Origin: Ga0077555 sp964500805 | GTDB taxonomy: Bacteria; Pseudomonadota; Alphaproteobacteria; Rhizobiales; Hyphomicrobiaceae | Assembly (NCBI GenBank): GCA_964500805.1 | Contig: CAZCQH010000004.1 | Coordinates: 106,329 to 170,328, forward strand | Reading direction: 5' to 3' | Length of the DNA: 64,000 nucleotides | Shown: positions 15,560-24,604 of the stretch, piece by piece | Layout: the number at the start of each line of letters is the position of its first letter | Numbering within the stretch: the first letter of the stretch is position 1 | Translations under genes and position numbers: made by a program | Notes under the pieces: generated by a model | What the model saw: only the letters and a program-made list of their open reading frames with translations | Told to the model about the DNA's origin: nothing | Databases searched by the model: none

Positions 15560-16711
15560 ATGAGTGCACCGCAGCTTCGGGTTGTCGAAGGGGACAAAAT
15601 GGATAAGGGCAAAGCACTCGAGGCCGCGCTTGCGCAGATCGAGAAGCAGTTCGGCAAGGGCTCGATTATGAAGCTCGGCCAGAACGACCGGTCCATAGAT
15701 GTCGAGGCGATCTCGACCGGATCGTTGGGGCTTGACATCGCGCTGGGCATCGGCGGGCTTCCGAAGGGCCGGGTGATCGAGATTTACGGGCCTGAATCGT
15801 CCGGCAAAACCACCTTGACGCTGCAGGTCATTGCCGAAGCCCAGAAGAAAGGGGGAACGTGCGCGTTCGTCGACGCTGAGCATGCGCTTGACCCGGTCTA
15901 TGCGAGAAAGCTCGGCGTCAAGGTCGATGAGCTGTTGATTTCCCAGCCGGACACCGGCGAGCAGGCGCTCGAGATCGCAGACACGCTGGTGCGCTCCGGC
16001 GCCATCGACGTGCTGGTGGTGGATTCCGTTGCAGCTCTGACGCCCAAGGCTGAGCTCGAAGGCGAGATGGGCGATTCACTCCCGGGCATGCAAGCCCGCC
16101 TCATGAGCCAGGCCCTGCGCAAGTTGACCGCCTCGATCTCCAAGTCGAAGTGCATGGTCATCTTCATCAACCAAATCCGCATGAAGATCGGCATCATGTT
16201 CGGCAACCCCGAGACGACAACGGGCGGCAACGCGCTGAAGTTCTACGCTTCGGTCCGGCTCGACATCCGCCGTATCGGCCAGATCAAGGCCAACGACGAG
16301 GCAGTCGGCAACCAGACGCGGGTCAAGGTGGTGAAGAATAAGGTGGCGCCGCCGTTCAAGCAGGTCGAGTTCGATATCATGTATGGCGAGGGCATCTCGA
16401 AGACTGGCGAGCTTGTCGATCTTGGTGCCAAGTCCGGTATCGTCGAGAAGTCCGGCGCCTGGTTTTCCTTCAAGGGCGAGCGAATTGGCCAGGGCCGCGA
16501 GAACACCAAGGCATTTCTCAAGGAGAACCCTAGGATCGCCAACGAGATCGAAGCCGCGATCCGGGCGAATGCCGGTCTCATCGTGGATAAGATGCTGCAC
16601 GTGCAGCCGGAGGGCGACGAAGGCCGCGAGGCCGAGGAGGGTCCGGACGATGACGGCGTGCTGCCCGACGCCGACGATCAGCCGAAGAAGGGTGCGCGCG
16701 CTCGCCGGTGA
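15560..16711 (+). CDS. recA: RecA recombinase
   Basis: 383 residues. RecA forms the ATP-dependent nucleoprotein filament for strand exchange and triggers LexA self-cleavage. Visible are GKGSIMKLG, Walker A GPESSGKTT (about residues 75-83), Walker B IDVLVVDSVAAL, loop L2 region MKIGIMFGNPETTTGGNALK, and an acidic/basic C-terminal tail typical of alphaproteobacteria. The start ATG 15560 has AAGGGGA upstream; an internal ATG at 15599 would remove part of the N-terminal helix. It is followed by ccrM after 448 bp. Confidence 0.98.
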   Translation: MSAPQLRVVEGDKMDKGKALEAALAQIEKQFGKGSIMKLGQNDRSIDVEAISTGSLGLDIALGIGGLPKGRVIEIYGPESSGKTTLTLQVIAEAQKKGGTCAFVDAEHALDPVYARKLGVKVDELLISQPDTGEQALEIADTLVRSGAIDVLVVDSVAALTPKAELEGEMGDSLPGMQARLMSQALRKLTASISKSKCMVIFINQIRMKIGIMFGNPETTTGGNALKFYASVRLDIRRIGQIKANDEAVGNQTRVKVVKNKVAPPFKQVEFDIMYGEGISKTGELVDLGAKSGIVEKSGAWFSFKGERIGQGRENTKAFLKENPRIANEIEAAIRANAGLIVDKMLHVQPEGDEGREAEEGPDDDGVLPDADDQPKKGARARR

Positions 16712-17159
16712 GTTTTCGTGCTGCTGCTCATTTGCGTGACGCGGTGGGCAGCCTTGCGGCATGTCGTCGATGAGGTGTGCGTCGAGGCGGTTCCTGCCTC
16801 TCGCGCTGACGAAGCAGTATGGGTTCGCTGCTGACCGCCTCAATCGCCGCAAAGCGCAATCGGAGGTCGGGAGCATCCGGCGCTGCCCTTCGCGACGATC
16901 ACCTTCGCAGGCGGCTTGCCGCTGCGGGCGCATTCACGATCCACGCCGGCATTCAAAATGTTCGTTGCATGCGCAGCACGAGCGCGTAGCGTCGTGTAGT
17001 GTGGGCCAGCTTCGCGCACGGGTTGGTTCTGGTGACTCCGATGTGCGTGGGCGAGGTTTGTGGCGGGCGCGGTCTGGCTGCTTGGTGAGTGCAGATTTGT
17101 CGTTTGTGCGCCGACCTCGCGTGTTCGTTGTGTTTTGTGTAGCGAGAGTTGCGGATCAC
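16712..17159. other. Gap between recA and ccrM with one GANTC site
   Basis: No convincing gene is seen in these 448 bp; the frame of ccrM is open back to 16761 but the extra residues are Arg/Ser-rich noise without a ribosome site. One GACTC (GANTC) methylation site at 17034-17038 lies 122 bp before the ccrM start, where methylation-state control of ccrM transcription could act. The G/T-rich run from 17000 to 17150 has no obvious promoter. Confidence 0.4.
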
Positions 17160-18320
17160 ATGAGTACCGGTACCGGTCGTCGTCGTAGCAAGAGTTCATC
17201 AGTTCCCGTTGGCCGTATCCTTTCCGGCGATTGCCTGAAGCGGCTGCTCGAGCTTCCGGACGCATCGGTCGATCTCGTCTTCGCCGATCCGCCTTACAAT
17301 TTGCAGCTCGACCGGACGCTGCTGCGTCCCAACAACACCGTCGTCGACGGCGTCGACGACGACTGGGATAAATTCCAGAGTTTCGAGGAGTACGATCGCT
17401 TTTCACGCGCCTGGCTTGCTGAGTGCCGCCGCATCCTGAAGCCCGATGGCGCGATCTGGGTGATCGGTTCCTACCACAACATTTTTCGTCTCGGCGCCAT
17501 CCTTCAGGATCTCGGGTTCTGGCTGCAGAACGATGTGATCTGGCGCAAAGTCAACCCGATGCCAAACTTCCGCGGCAAGCGCTTTACCAACGCACATGAG
17601 ACGTTGATCTGGGCCGGGCGCGATCGCAGATCCCGTGTCACCTTCAACTATGATGGTCTCAAAGCTGGCAACGACGACGTGCAAATGCGCTCGGACTGGA
17701 TGTTTCCCATCTGCTCCGGCCCGGAGCGCCTGAAGGATGACGGTGGGCGAAAAGCCCACCCGACTCAGAAGCCCGAAGCGCTGCTTCATCGTCTTATTCT
17801 TGCGACGACGAGACCCGGTGATATCGTCCTCGATCCCTTCTTCGGAACTGGAACGACGGGAGCGGTGGCCAAGCGCCTTGGCAGGCAGTTCATCGGCATC
17901 GAGCGAGATCCCGACTACGTCAATGCCGCGCAGGAGCGGATCGCGCGCATCAACCCGCTTCCAACCGACGTGGTGGAGCCCGTGTCGGCGAAGCGCACCG
18001 AGCCGCGGGTTCCATTCAACGCCATTGTCGAGCTCGGCATCCTGGAGCCGGGTGCCCGCCTCACTGACGAGCGAGGTGCGGTTTGGGCGGAGGTGCGCGC
18101 CGATGGTACGCTGGCGCTGAGCGGCAGCCAGGTACGCAGGCAAGGATCGATTCATCGCTTGGGAGCCGAGGTGCAAGGCAAGTCGGCCTGCAACGGCTGG
18201 ACGTTCTGGCACTTCGAGGTCGAGGGTAAGCGAAAGCCCATCGACGCCTTGCGCGACGAGGCCCGCCGCCAGCTTGGCCTTGCGAGTGGCGGCGCGGGGT
18301 TCGGGCCTGCCGCGCGGTAG
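17160..18320 (+). CDS. ccrM: CcrM-type GANTC adenine DNA methyltransferase
   Basis: 386 residues. Beta-class N6-adenine methyltransferase order: catalytic DPPYNLQL near residue 42 precedes the SAM-binding DPFFGTGTTG near residue 224. The target-recognition region lies between, and the C-terminal domain of about 90 residues (VELGILEPGARLTDERGAVW, NGWTFWHFEVEGKRKPIDAL) is the CcrM-specific DNA-binding extension. CcrM methylates GANTC after replication and times cell-cycle genes in alphaproteobacteria. The ATG at 17160 (MSTGTGRRRSK) was chosen by family N-terminus. It is a core, usually essential orphan methylase, not part of a restriction system. Confidence 0.95.
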   Translation: MSTGTGRRRSKSSSVPVGRILSGDCLKRLLELPDASVDLVFADPPYNLQLDRTLLRPNNTVVDGVDDDWDKFQSFEEYDRFSRAWLAECRRILKPDGAIWVIGSYHNIFRLGAILQDLGFWLQNDVIWRKVNPMPNFRGKRFTNAHETLIWAGRDRRSRVTFNYDGLKAGNDDVQMRSDWMFPICSGPERLKDDGGRKAHPTQKPEALLHRLILATTRPGDIVLDPFFGTGTTGAVAKRLGRQFIGIERDPDYVNAAQERIARINPLPTDVVEPVSAKRTEPRVPFNAIVELGILEPGARLTDERGAVWAEVRADGTLALSGSQVRRQGSIHRLGAEVQGKSACNGWTFWHFEVEGKRKPIDALRDEARRQLGLASGGAGFGPAAR

Positions 18321-18731
18321 CCTCGACTGCGGCGGAGCACGATTGTCCATCGTGGACGCGAATGACGCTTGCGCAACGCGGCTGCTTGCAAGCTGCGCTC
18401 GAATGCCTGGCCTGAGCAGGCGCCAGACTCGTGCCCTTGGTAACTCTCGGTATCGCGCGCGTGTCCCCGACGGTTGGCGCCATTTCAGCCTCTCCAGCGA
18501 ATCTGCTCGGCCGGCGCGCTGCCAGCAGGAAGCGTTTTCGAATGGGTGATCACTAACGGCAGGATCTGGCCCGTCACAGGTCGTCTGCTTGCCGCCTCAT
18601 GCCGCGGTGAAGCCTCGAGTTCCGTGGATAACCTGATTTGTCTCGGGATAAGCATAGCACCGCTGCTCGACCCCGCCGCCCGAATCGCGATTCGACCCTA
18701 GGCACGGACGCGAGTTCAGTGGACAAGACGC
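18321..18731. other. Gap without a supported gene
   Basis: The 411 bp between ccrM and the first lipoprotein gene contain only short shadow frames. I see no tRNA, clear terminator or promoter. The stretch just before 18732 must carry the lipoprotein promoter but no good boxes stand out. Confidence 0.3.
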
Positions 18732-19772
18732 ATGGCGGATATCGTGAAATGGCGCGTGGGCCTGATCACTGTGGCGACGGCGCTGCTGCTTTCCGGTTGT
18801 TTGCGGCACAGTCATGAGGTGGCGAAGACTGGCTCCATAAAGGACGAAGGCCCTGCCACGGTCGGGAAAAGCTCCGACGCACACCCGGCCAAGTCGGCGA
18901 AAACTCCAGCCCGCAGACCGATCGCTGCGCCTGCGCCCTCCAGGGACGCGGGACAGGCCGCAACCAAGACGGCCGCCGCGGATCGCACCAACGAATCGCC
19001 TGAGCGACAGCCTGAGAAGCTCGCAGCCGATTTATCAGGCCTCGCGCTGTCTGCAGCAAAGCCGCCGTTGCACCAGAAGCGCCAGCCGGGTGGTGCCGCA
19101 CACAGCGGGCAAGGCCCAGGCCAGGCGCTGGCGCCGATTGAGTCGAACGGCGTACCGCACGTCGCTCGTGCGGCAGGGACGCCGGCGGCGGATGCCGTCA
19201 ATGCGGAACCGGTCTCCGCGGTGCCGCGGGCCGCATCGCCTGAGACGCATGCCGGCACGGGAGCCGGCGCCACGCCGATCGACACGGTCCAGCCGTCGTC
19301 ACGCCCACCTTTTTCGCTGCACGGCCAACCATCGGCAGGTGTCCCAAATCGGGCAGCCAAAGCGGCCGGCGAGGATCGCCTGGAGACCGCCCGCCTCATT
19401 GCGGAGGGAAAAAAGCTGTTTCAAGAAGGCAAGGTCATCGAGGCGCGACGCCGCTTCGTTGCCGCTCTCCATGCCCTGTCGCCGGAGGCTACCGTCGAGC
19501 TCGCGCGAACTTTCGACACGTTCTACCTGTCGAAGCTGGCGACCAGCGACGGCGCACCGGACATGCAGCGCGCGCTCCGCCTCTATCAGACTGCGATGGA
19601 ACGTGGCGCAAGAGATGCTGACTTCGATATGGGCCGGGTCAAGGCGGCGCTCGAAGGGCAGGCGGTGCCGGCGATCTCCCCAGCTCCGGCAAGTCCAAAT
19701 CCGCCCGGGCCGCCTGTCAGCCTCCTTCCGGCACCTACCCCGTCGCCGACAGCGCCGGCGCCTAATCGGTGA
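18732..19772 (+). CDS. Lipoprotein, Pro/Ala-rich linker plus C-terminal helical domain (paralog 1)
   Basis: 346 residues. The lipobox LLLSGC puts the lipidated Cys at about residue 23, followed by LRHSHEVAKTGSIKDE. Residues about 45-215 are a low-complexity Ala/Pro/Ser/Thr linker. Residues about 220-310 form a helical domain (ETARLIAEGKKLFQEGKVIE, RRRFVAAL, FDTFYLSKLATSDG, RALRLYQTAMERGARDADFD) with TPR/Sel1-like spacing, and a Pro-rich tail follows. The same Cys-flanking motif and C-terminal domain recur in the next gene, so the two are tandem duplicates. Likely anchored in the inner or outer membrane facing the periplasm; function unknown. Confidence 0.8.
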   Translation: MADIVKWRVGLITVATALLLSGCLRHSHEVAKTGSIKDEGPATVGKSSDAHPAKSAKTPARRPIAAPAPSRDAGQAATKTAAADRTNESPERQPEKLAADLSGLALSAAKPPLHQKRQPGGAAHSGQGPGQALAPIESNGVPHVARAAGTPAADAVNAEPVSAVPRAASPETHAGTGAGATPIDTVQPSSRPPFSLHGQPSAGVPNRAAKAAGEDRLETARLIAEGKKLFQEGKVIEARRRFVAALHALSPEATVELARTFDTFYLSKLATSDGAPDMQRALRLYQTAMERGARDADFDMGRVKAALEGQAVPAISPAPASPNPPGPPVSLLPAPTPSPTAPAPNR

Positions 19773-19926
19773 TGCCGCTGGCCAAGCTGTGCCCAAACTG
19801 ACACATCACGTGATGGATGCAGGATCCCCGATGCTCTTCCCCACAAAAAGCGAAATGCTGTTCTCGACGACATGGCCCGAATCGGGCCTGAAGGAACCCG
19901 TTAATATTTTCTTAACGGTGGGACCG

Positions 19927-20742
19927 ATGGTGGCGGCGAACTTCTATCGACGGCAAACCTGGACTGGATTGTTGCTGGCGATCGCGTTGACCGGTTGTCT
20001 GCGTCACGAAGCACCGGTGACGGGTTCGATCAAGGACGATGTCCCGCCGGCCCAGAGCGCTGCGCCGGCCAAATCGAAGCAGCCTGTCAGGCAATCGGCG
20101 GCCGCAAAGGCCAAGACAGCGATGAAGCAGTCTGAAGCCGAGAAGGCAAAGGAGCCGAGCAGCAAGGCCGCCGCGCCGGCTGCAGAGCCCGCCAAGGCCG
20201 TTGCGGCACCGTCAAGCGCCTCACCGACACCGGCGAAGGCGGGGCCAGCCACCGCGGCTCAAGCACCGAAGGCGGCCGCTGCGCCCTCGGCTGCGGCACC
20301 AGCTCCTTCGACGAATGCGCCCGCAACCAGTCCATCTGCGCCTGCGGCGGCGAAAGCAGCGCCTGCCGCATCCACTCCGGCTCCCGCCCCCGCAACGAAG
20401 GCTGCGGCTGTCACTGCGGCTCCAACGCCAGCAGTGCCTGCAGATCCGCGCGCCAGGGCCGTGCAAGCGATCGGCGAGGCACGCAAGCTGCTGGAAGAAG
20501 GGAAGGTTCTCGAAGCCCGAAAGCGCATCGCGGCCTCGATGGATCAGGCTCCAGGGGAGGCAAACTGGGCGTTGGCTCAGTCCTACGATCCGCACTATCT
20601 GCAAAGGCTGAAAACGAGCGACGGGTCCGCCGATCTCGGCCGGGCACTGCAACTTTACACGACCGCTATGCAGGCCGGCGCAAAAGATGCCGAGCCCGAT
20701 CTCTCACGCCTTCGCGTCTCGCTGGGGCTATCGCCGAAATGA
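19927..20742 (+). CDS. Lipoprotein, Pro/Ala-rich linker plus C-terminal helical domain (paralog 2)
   Basis: 271 residues from ATG 19927. Lipobox LALTGC-type (AIALTGC) followed by LRHEAPVTGSIKDD, nearly the same as in the upstream paralog. A Lys/Ala then Ala/Pro linker (residues about 40-170) leads to the shared C-terminal domain: IGEARKLLEEGKVLEARKRI, YDPHYLQRLKTSDG, GRALQLYTTAMQAGAKDAEP. The reading frame is open far upstream (to 19090) but that part is the antisense/other-frame shadow of paralog 1. The domain could scaffold a partner, as TPR-like modules do; the role is unknown. Confidence 0.8.
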   Translation: MVAANFYRRQTWTGLLLAIALTGCLRHEAPVTGSIKDDVPPAQSAAPAKSKQPVRQSAAAKAKTAMKQSEAEKAKEPSSKAAAPAAEPAKAVAAPSSASPTPAKAGPATAAQAPKAAAAPSAAAPAPSTNAPATSPSAPAAAKAAPAASTPAPAPATKAAAVTAAPTPAVPADPRARAVQAIGEARKLLEEGKVLEARKRIAASMDQAPGEANWALAQSYDPHYLQRLKTSDGSADLGRALQLYTTAMQAGAKDAEPDLSRLRVSLGLSPK

Positions 20743-20927
20743 ATTTGCGACCTGCTCCATCGGGTCGGTCAGAGCGGCAATGAATCAAGCCGTGGGCTCG
20801 AAGCGCGTCGCCTCGATAGAGCAGCGCGGCGGCATGCGCGAATTACAATCCAAACGGCATCGGAGAGTTCCGATCAGGATGCGTGCGCTAGAGCCTGCTC
20901 GCTCTCCACAAGTGCGCCATGCTGCCA

Positions 20928-22031
20928 TCAACCTTCTCTGAGCCCATGTGCAATGAGTTTGCGCATGAGGCTCGGCAGTGCCTCGGCATGAAGGTCGCGG
21001 CGATGAACCCATCGGCAGCTTCCAGGCTCGGCCCAAAGATTGAGTGATGCTTCTGGCGTCACCAGCGCTCGGAAGACCTGCATCTCCAGCCGAAAATGCG
21101 TGAAGGTATGCGGTACGATGCTCGGGACCGCCCACCATTCGGCGCGCATCGGCGCACAGCGCATGGCTTCTTGCCTGGAGGGCAAAATGTCCGCCCAGCT
21201 GGTCGAAGGTATCTCCAGCATACCGCCAAGGAGGCCGGCCTTGGGTCGGCGGCGCAGCAGAACATGGCCGTCCTCGCGCAGTGCCAGAAATGCGATACCG
21301 TAGCGCACCGGCCTTTGCGCTTTGACGGCGCGGGCAGGAAGCTTCTCAGCGATACCGAGAAAGTTGGCGGCGCAGTGCGTTTTCAGTGGGCACATCAAGC
21401 ATGATGGCCTTTTCGGTGTGCAGATCGTAGCACCGAGATCCATCATCGCCTGGGCGAAGTCCCCCGCGCGCCTATCTGGCACGAGCGAGCTGGCCAACGC
21501 GCGCAGTTGCGGTTTTGATTGCGGTAGCGGTTCGCGCACCGCGAAGAGGCGCGCCGCCACCCGCTCCACATTCCCGTCGACGGGCGAGGCGCGTTCTCCA
21601 AACGCGATCGAGGCGATCGCCGCGGCCGTGTAGGGGCCAATCCCGGGCAGCTGCAGCAATGCGCTTTCTTCTTTGGGAAATTTGCCTTTGTAATGCTTCA
21701 CCACTTCTTGCGCGCAGGCATGCAGATTGCGCGCGCGCGAGTAGTAGCCAAGCCCCGCCCATGCGGCCAACACATCGTCCAGGTTGGCCTTCGCGAGTGC
21801 CTTCACCGTTGGCCAGCGCTTGAGGAACGACTCGTAGTAGGGGATGACGACCTTGACGGTCGTCTGCTGCAGCATGATTTCGGAAAGCCACACGCGATAG
21901 GGGTCGGGCGTCTCGCCGGGAGCGAAGCGCCATGGCAGCTCGCGTCGGTCGGTGTCGTACCATGACAGAAGCTCAGGCGCAGTCAGCGGACCCGCCTCCG
22001 GCAATCGTTGCTTTCGCGCCACAGCGGTCAT
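20928..22031 (-). CDS. mutY: A/G-specific adenine glycosylase MutY
   Basis: 367 residues from ATG 22031; TTG 22070 or GTG 22064 would add up to 13 residues. MutY removes adenine opposite 8-oxoguanine. Visible are the catalytic Glu region SEIMLQQTTVKVVIPYYESF, the helix-hairpin-helix LPGIGPYTAAAIASIAF, the catalytic Asp in VDGNVERVAARL, the [4Fe-4S] ligands C-x6-C-x2-C-x5-C (CTPKRPSCLMCPLKTHC), and a C-terminal NUDIX-like recognition domain (RRRPKAGLLGGMLEIPS). It is divergent from the DUF721 gene, the standard arrangement in Hyphomicrobiales. Confidence 0.95.
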   Translation of the reverse strand: MTAVARKQRLPEAGPLTAPELLSWYDTDRRELPWRFAPGETPDPYRVWLSEIMLQQTTVKVVIPYYESFLKRWPTVKALAKANLDDVLAAWAGLGYYSRARNLHACAQEVVKHYKGKFPKEESALLQLPGIGPYTAAAIASIAFGERASPVDGNVERVAARLFAVREPLPQSKPQLRALASSLVPDRRAGDFAQAMMDLGATICTPKRPSCLMCPLKTHCAANFLGIAEKLPARAVKAQRPVRYGIAFLALREDGHVLLRRRPKAGLLGGMLEIPSTSWADILPSRQEAMRCAPMRAEWWAVPSIVPHTFTHFRLEMQVFRALVTPEASLNLWAEPGSCRWVHRRDLHAEALPSLMRKLIAHGLREG

Positions 22032-22139
22032 GATGTCATCCAAGGACAGGCGCAGCCGAATCACCGACAATGGTAAGCAATCTTGTACGGCACAGAAACT
22101 GTAACGCTCCTGTCATCCAGGCATATTTAAGCGGAGACC

Positions 22140-22724
22140 ATGCACAGATTGCCACCGACGCGCCAGAGCGCAGCCGCACCGCAACCCGTCGCGCGCAAAC
22201 CGATGGTTGGCCCAAAGGCCGTCGGCAGTTTCGTGCCACCGCTGACGCGCGCCGCTTTCGAGAAGTTCGGCTTCTCCGCTGTTACGCTGATCACCGATTG
22301 GGCGCATATCGTCGGCGCAGATCTCGCGCGCGCCACGAAACCGGAACGGCTCAAATGGCCGAAGGGTCCCGCGGCCCGTTCCGAGAGCGACGATCCCGAC
22401 GCGGGCCGTCCCGGCGCCACGCTCATGTTGCGCGTCGACGATGGCCGCGCACTCGACATCCAGTACAAGGCGCAAGTGCTCATCGAACGCATCAACTCCT
22501 ACTTCGGCTATCGTGCCGTGGACGACATTCGCATTCTGCAGGCGCCCATCTCGCGGCCGTCCTCTGGGTCGTCGTTATCGCGGACGCATGCAACTGCTTC
22601 TGTCCATCAGCCGCCGGCCTCCCCGCCGACGATCGTTCAATCGGTGAAGGACGAGGCGCTGCGCGCCTCCCTCATTCGGATGGCAGCTGGGATGGTGGCG
22701 CGCCGTACCGGCATGAGAGATTGA
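22140..22724 (+). CDS. DUF721/DciA-family protein
   Basis: 194 residues. The core (residues about 30-135: GFSAVTLITDWAHIVGADLA, KPERLKWPKG, LMLRVDDGRALDIQYKAQVL, ERINSYFGYRAVDDIRIL) is the DUF721 domain, related to DciA, which helps load the DnaB helicase in bacteria lacking DnaC. In alphaproteobacteria it commonly faces mutY, as here. Normally a dsbA-like gene follows; here the stop overlaps the start of a TRAP membrane gene (TGATG), suggesting that the transporter genes were inserted or rearranged into this place. Confidence 0.87.
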   Translation: MHRLPPTRQSAAAPQPVARKPMVGPKAVGSFVPPLTRAAFEKFGFSAVTLITDWAHIVGADLARATKPERLKWPKGPAARSESDDPDAGRPGATLMLRVDDGRALDIQYKAQVLIERINSYFGYRAVDDIRILQAPISRPSSGSSLSRTHATASVHQPPASPPTIVQSVKDEALRASLIRMAAGMVARRTGMRD

Positions 22725-23290
22725 TGGGCTTCGGAATGACTCGTCTGGTGCGCAAGACACTTGATGCGCTTTACCTCGGAGCCGGCTGGCTGGCAGGTGG
22801 TTTTCTTATCGTCATCCTACTGATGATGCTGGCGCTCTCGATCGGGAGGCAGCTGAGCATCAATGTCAAATCCGGCGACGACATAACTTCGTGGTGCATG
22901 GCCGCAATGGCATTTCTCGGCCTCGCCCACACGTTCAAGTCTGGCGAGATGATCCGTGTCGGCTTGCTGACCGACAAGCTGAGCGGCTGGACGAAGCATT
23001 GCACGGAGATTTTCGCGCTGCTCATGGCGACGGTGATCACCGGCTATTTCGCCTGGGAGGTCGTGAAGATGACCTACACCAGCTATGTGATCCACGATAT
23101 GTCGACTGGCGTGCTGGTGGTGCCGCTCTGGATCCCGCAACTGGGCTTCGCGGCAGGCCTCGTCATCCTGTTCATCGCCGTCGTCGATGAGCTGGTGCAT
23201 GTGCTGCTTGGGAACAAGCCTCGCTATGAGAAGGAGCCGCCCAAGTCCGCTGATGAGGTCATCGAGCGTGCAGTAGCGAGCGGCGTCTAG
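22724..23290 (+). CDS. dctQ: TRAP transporter small membrane subunit (DctQ type)
   Basis: 188 residues from ATG 22724, overlapping the stop of the DUF721 gene; ATG 22736 is an alternative. Four hydrophobic segments (GGFLIVILLMMLALSIG, AAMAFLGLAHTFKSG, IFALLMATVITGYFAW, LGFAAGLVILFIAVVDE) and the ISRQL-like SIGRQLSIN near helix 1 match DctQ. With DctM and DctP downstream it forms a complete Na+-driven tripartite uptake system. Spacing to dctM is 6 bp. The longer open frame to 22070 is a shadow of the DUF721 gene. Confidence 0.9.
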   Translation: MGFGMTRLVRKTLDALYLGAGWLAGGFLIVILLMMLALSIGRQLSINVKSGDDITSWCMAAMAFLGLAHTFKSGEMIRVGLLTDKLSGWTKHCTEIFALLMATVITGYFAWEVVKMTYTSYVIHDMSTGVLVVPLWIPQLGFAAGLVILFIAVVDELVHVLLGNKPRYEKEPPKSADEVIERAVASGV

Positions 23291-23296
23291 CGGCAC

Positions 23297-24604
23297 ATGG
23301 ACCTGATTTCAATATCACTGCTGATTACCGGCTTGCTGGTTGTCCTGCTCGGCTCCGGTGTCTGGATCGCAATCGCGCTGCTGGCCTGCGGCTGGGTCGG
23401 AATGCAGTTTGCGCCGGGCGCCATTCCAGCGGGATCGGTGCTGGCGACCAAGATCTGGGGCAATGCAGCGTCCTGGGAGCTGTCGGCGCTACCGCTCTTC
23501 ATTTGGATGGGCGAGATACTCTTCCGTTCGAAGCTCTCGGAGGAGATGTTTCGTGGGTTGGCACCTTGGCTCGGTCGCGTTCCAGGCCGGCTGCTTCACG
23601 TGAACGTGCTCGCATGCGGCATCTTCGGCTCGGTATCGGGATCTTCGGCCGCCACGTGCGCGACCATCGCAAAGATCGCGCTGCCGGAGCTCAAGCAGCG
23701 GGGTTACCCCGAGATGCTGGCGCTCGGCTCATTGGCCGGCGCAGGCACGCTCGGCATTCTCATTCCGCCGTCGATCATGATGGTCATCTACGCGGTTGCC
23801 GCCGAGGTCTCGATCCTGCAGGTGTTCCTCGCCGGGTTCCTGCCGGGCCTCTTGGTGATGGTGCTCTACTCAGGCTATCTCGGCATCTGGGCGCTGCTCA
23901 ATCCGGACAAGATGCCGCCCAAGGAGCCGCCGATGACGTTTCGCGAGAAGCTCCGCGAGTCGGCAAACCTGGTTCCATGCATGCTGCTGATTACGCTGGT
24001 CTTCGTCGTGCTGCTGACCGGGTGGGCGACGGCCACGGAATGTGCGGCCTGGGGTGTGATCGGCTCTCTGGCCATTGCCTGGTGGTCGGGCTCACTCGAC
24101 CGTAAGGCGTTCTGGGACAGCGTCATGGGCACGACGCGGCTCACGGCGATGATCATGCTCATTCTCGCCGGCGCATCGTTCATGTCGACATCGATGGGCT
24201 ACACCGGAATCCCCGCCGCCCTCGCGCGCTGGGTGGAGGGCCTGAATCTTTCCCCCTACATGCTGATCGCAGCGCTGACCGTCATGTACATCATTCTCGG
24301 TACGGCCCTCGATGGCATCTCCATGATCGTGCTGACCACGGTCGTCGTTGTGCCAATGGTGCAAAAAGCCGGCTTTGATCTTGTCTGGTTCGGCATATTC
24401 CTAGTACTCATTGTCGAAATGGCCGAGGTGTCGCCCCCAGTCGGCTTCAATCTCTTCGTGCTGCAGACGATGAGCGGTCACGACAGCAACACGGTTGCTA
24501 AAGCGTCATTGCCGTTTTTCCTGCTGCTCGTGTTGGCGGTGGCCATCATCACCATCTTCCCTGAAATCGTGATGTGGCTGCCGAAACTCGTGTTCCCCGG
24601 ATGA
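23297..24604 (+). CDS. dctM: TRAP transporter large membrane subunit (DctM type)
   Basis: 435 residues with about 12 hydrophobic segments. Family marks: FGSVSGSSAATCATIAKIAL, LIPPSIMMVIYAV (the LIPPS motif) and GTALDGISMIVLTTVVVVPM near the C-terminus. This is the elevator-type permease subunit that accepts substrate from DctP. The stop overlaps the first possible dctP start (ATGA), so the three genes are one operon. Confidence 0.95.
   Translation: MDLISISLLITGLLVVLLGSGVWIAIALLACGWVGMQFAPGAIPAGSVLATKIWGNAASWELSALPLFIWMGEILFRSKLSEEMFRGLAPWLGRVPGRLLHVNVLACGIFGSVSGSSAATCATIAKIALPELKQRGYPEMLALGSLAGAGTLGILIPPSIMMVIYAVAAEVSILQVFLAGFLPGLLVMVLYSGYLGIWALLNPDKMPPKEPPMTFREKLRESANLVPCMLLITLVFVVLLTGWATATECAAWGVIGSLAIAWWSGSLDRKAFWDSVMGTTRLTAMIMLILAGASFMSTSMGYTGIPAALARWVEGLNLSPYMLIAALTVMYIILGTALDGISMIVLTTVVVVPMVQKAGFDLVWFGIFLVLIVEMAEVSPPVGFNLFVLQTMSGHDSNTVAKASLPFFLLLVLAVAIITIFPEIVMWLPKLVFPG

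Noticed and set aside
19090..19926. N-terminal extension of the second lipoprotein frame
   Set aside because: It overlaps the first lipoprotein gene in another frame and is Arg/Ser/Pro noise; the lipobox places the start at 19927.
23590..23605. CTTCACGTGAACG, a parS-like string within dctM
   Set aside because: Only about 12 of 16 positions match and it is inside a conserved coding region; chance similarity.
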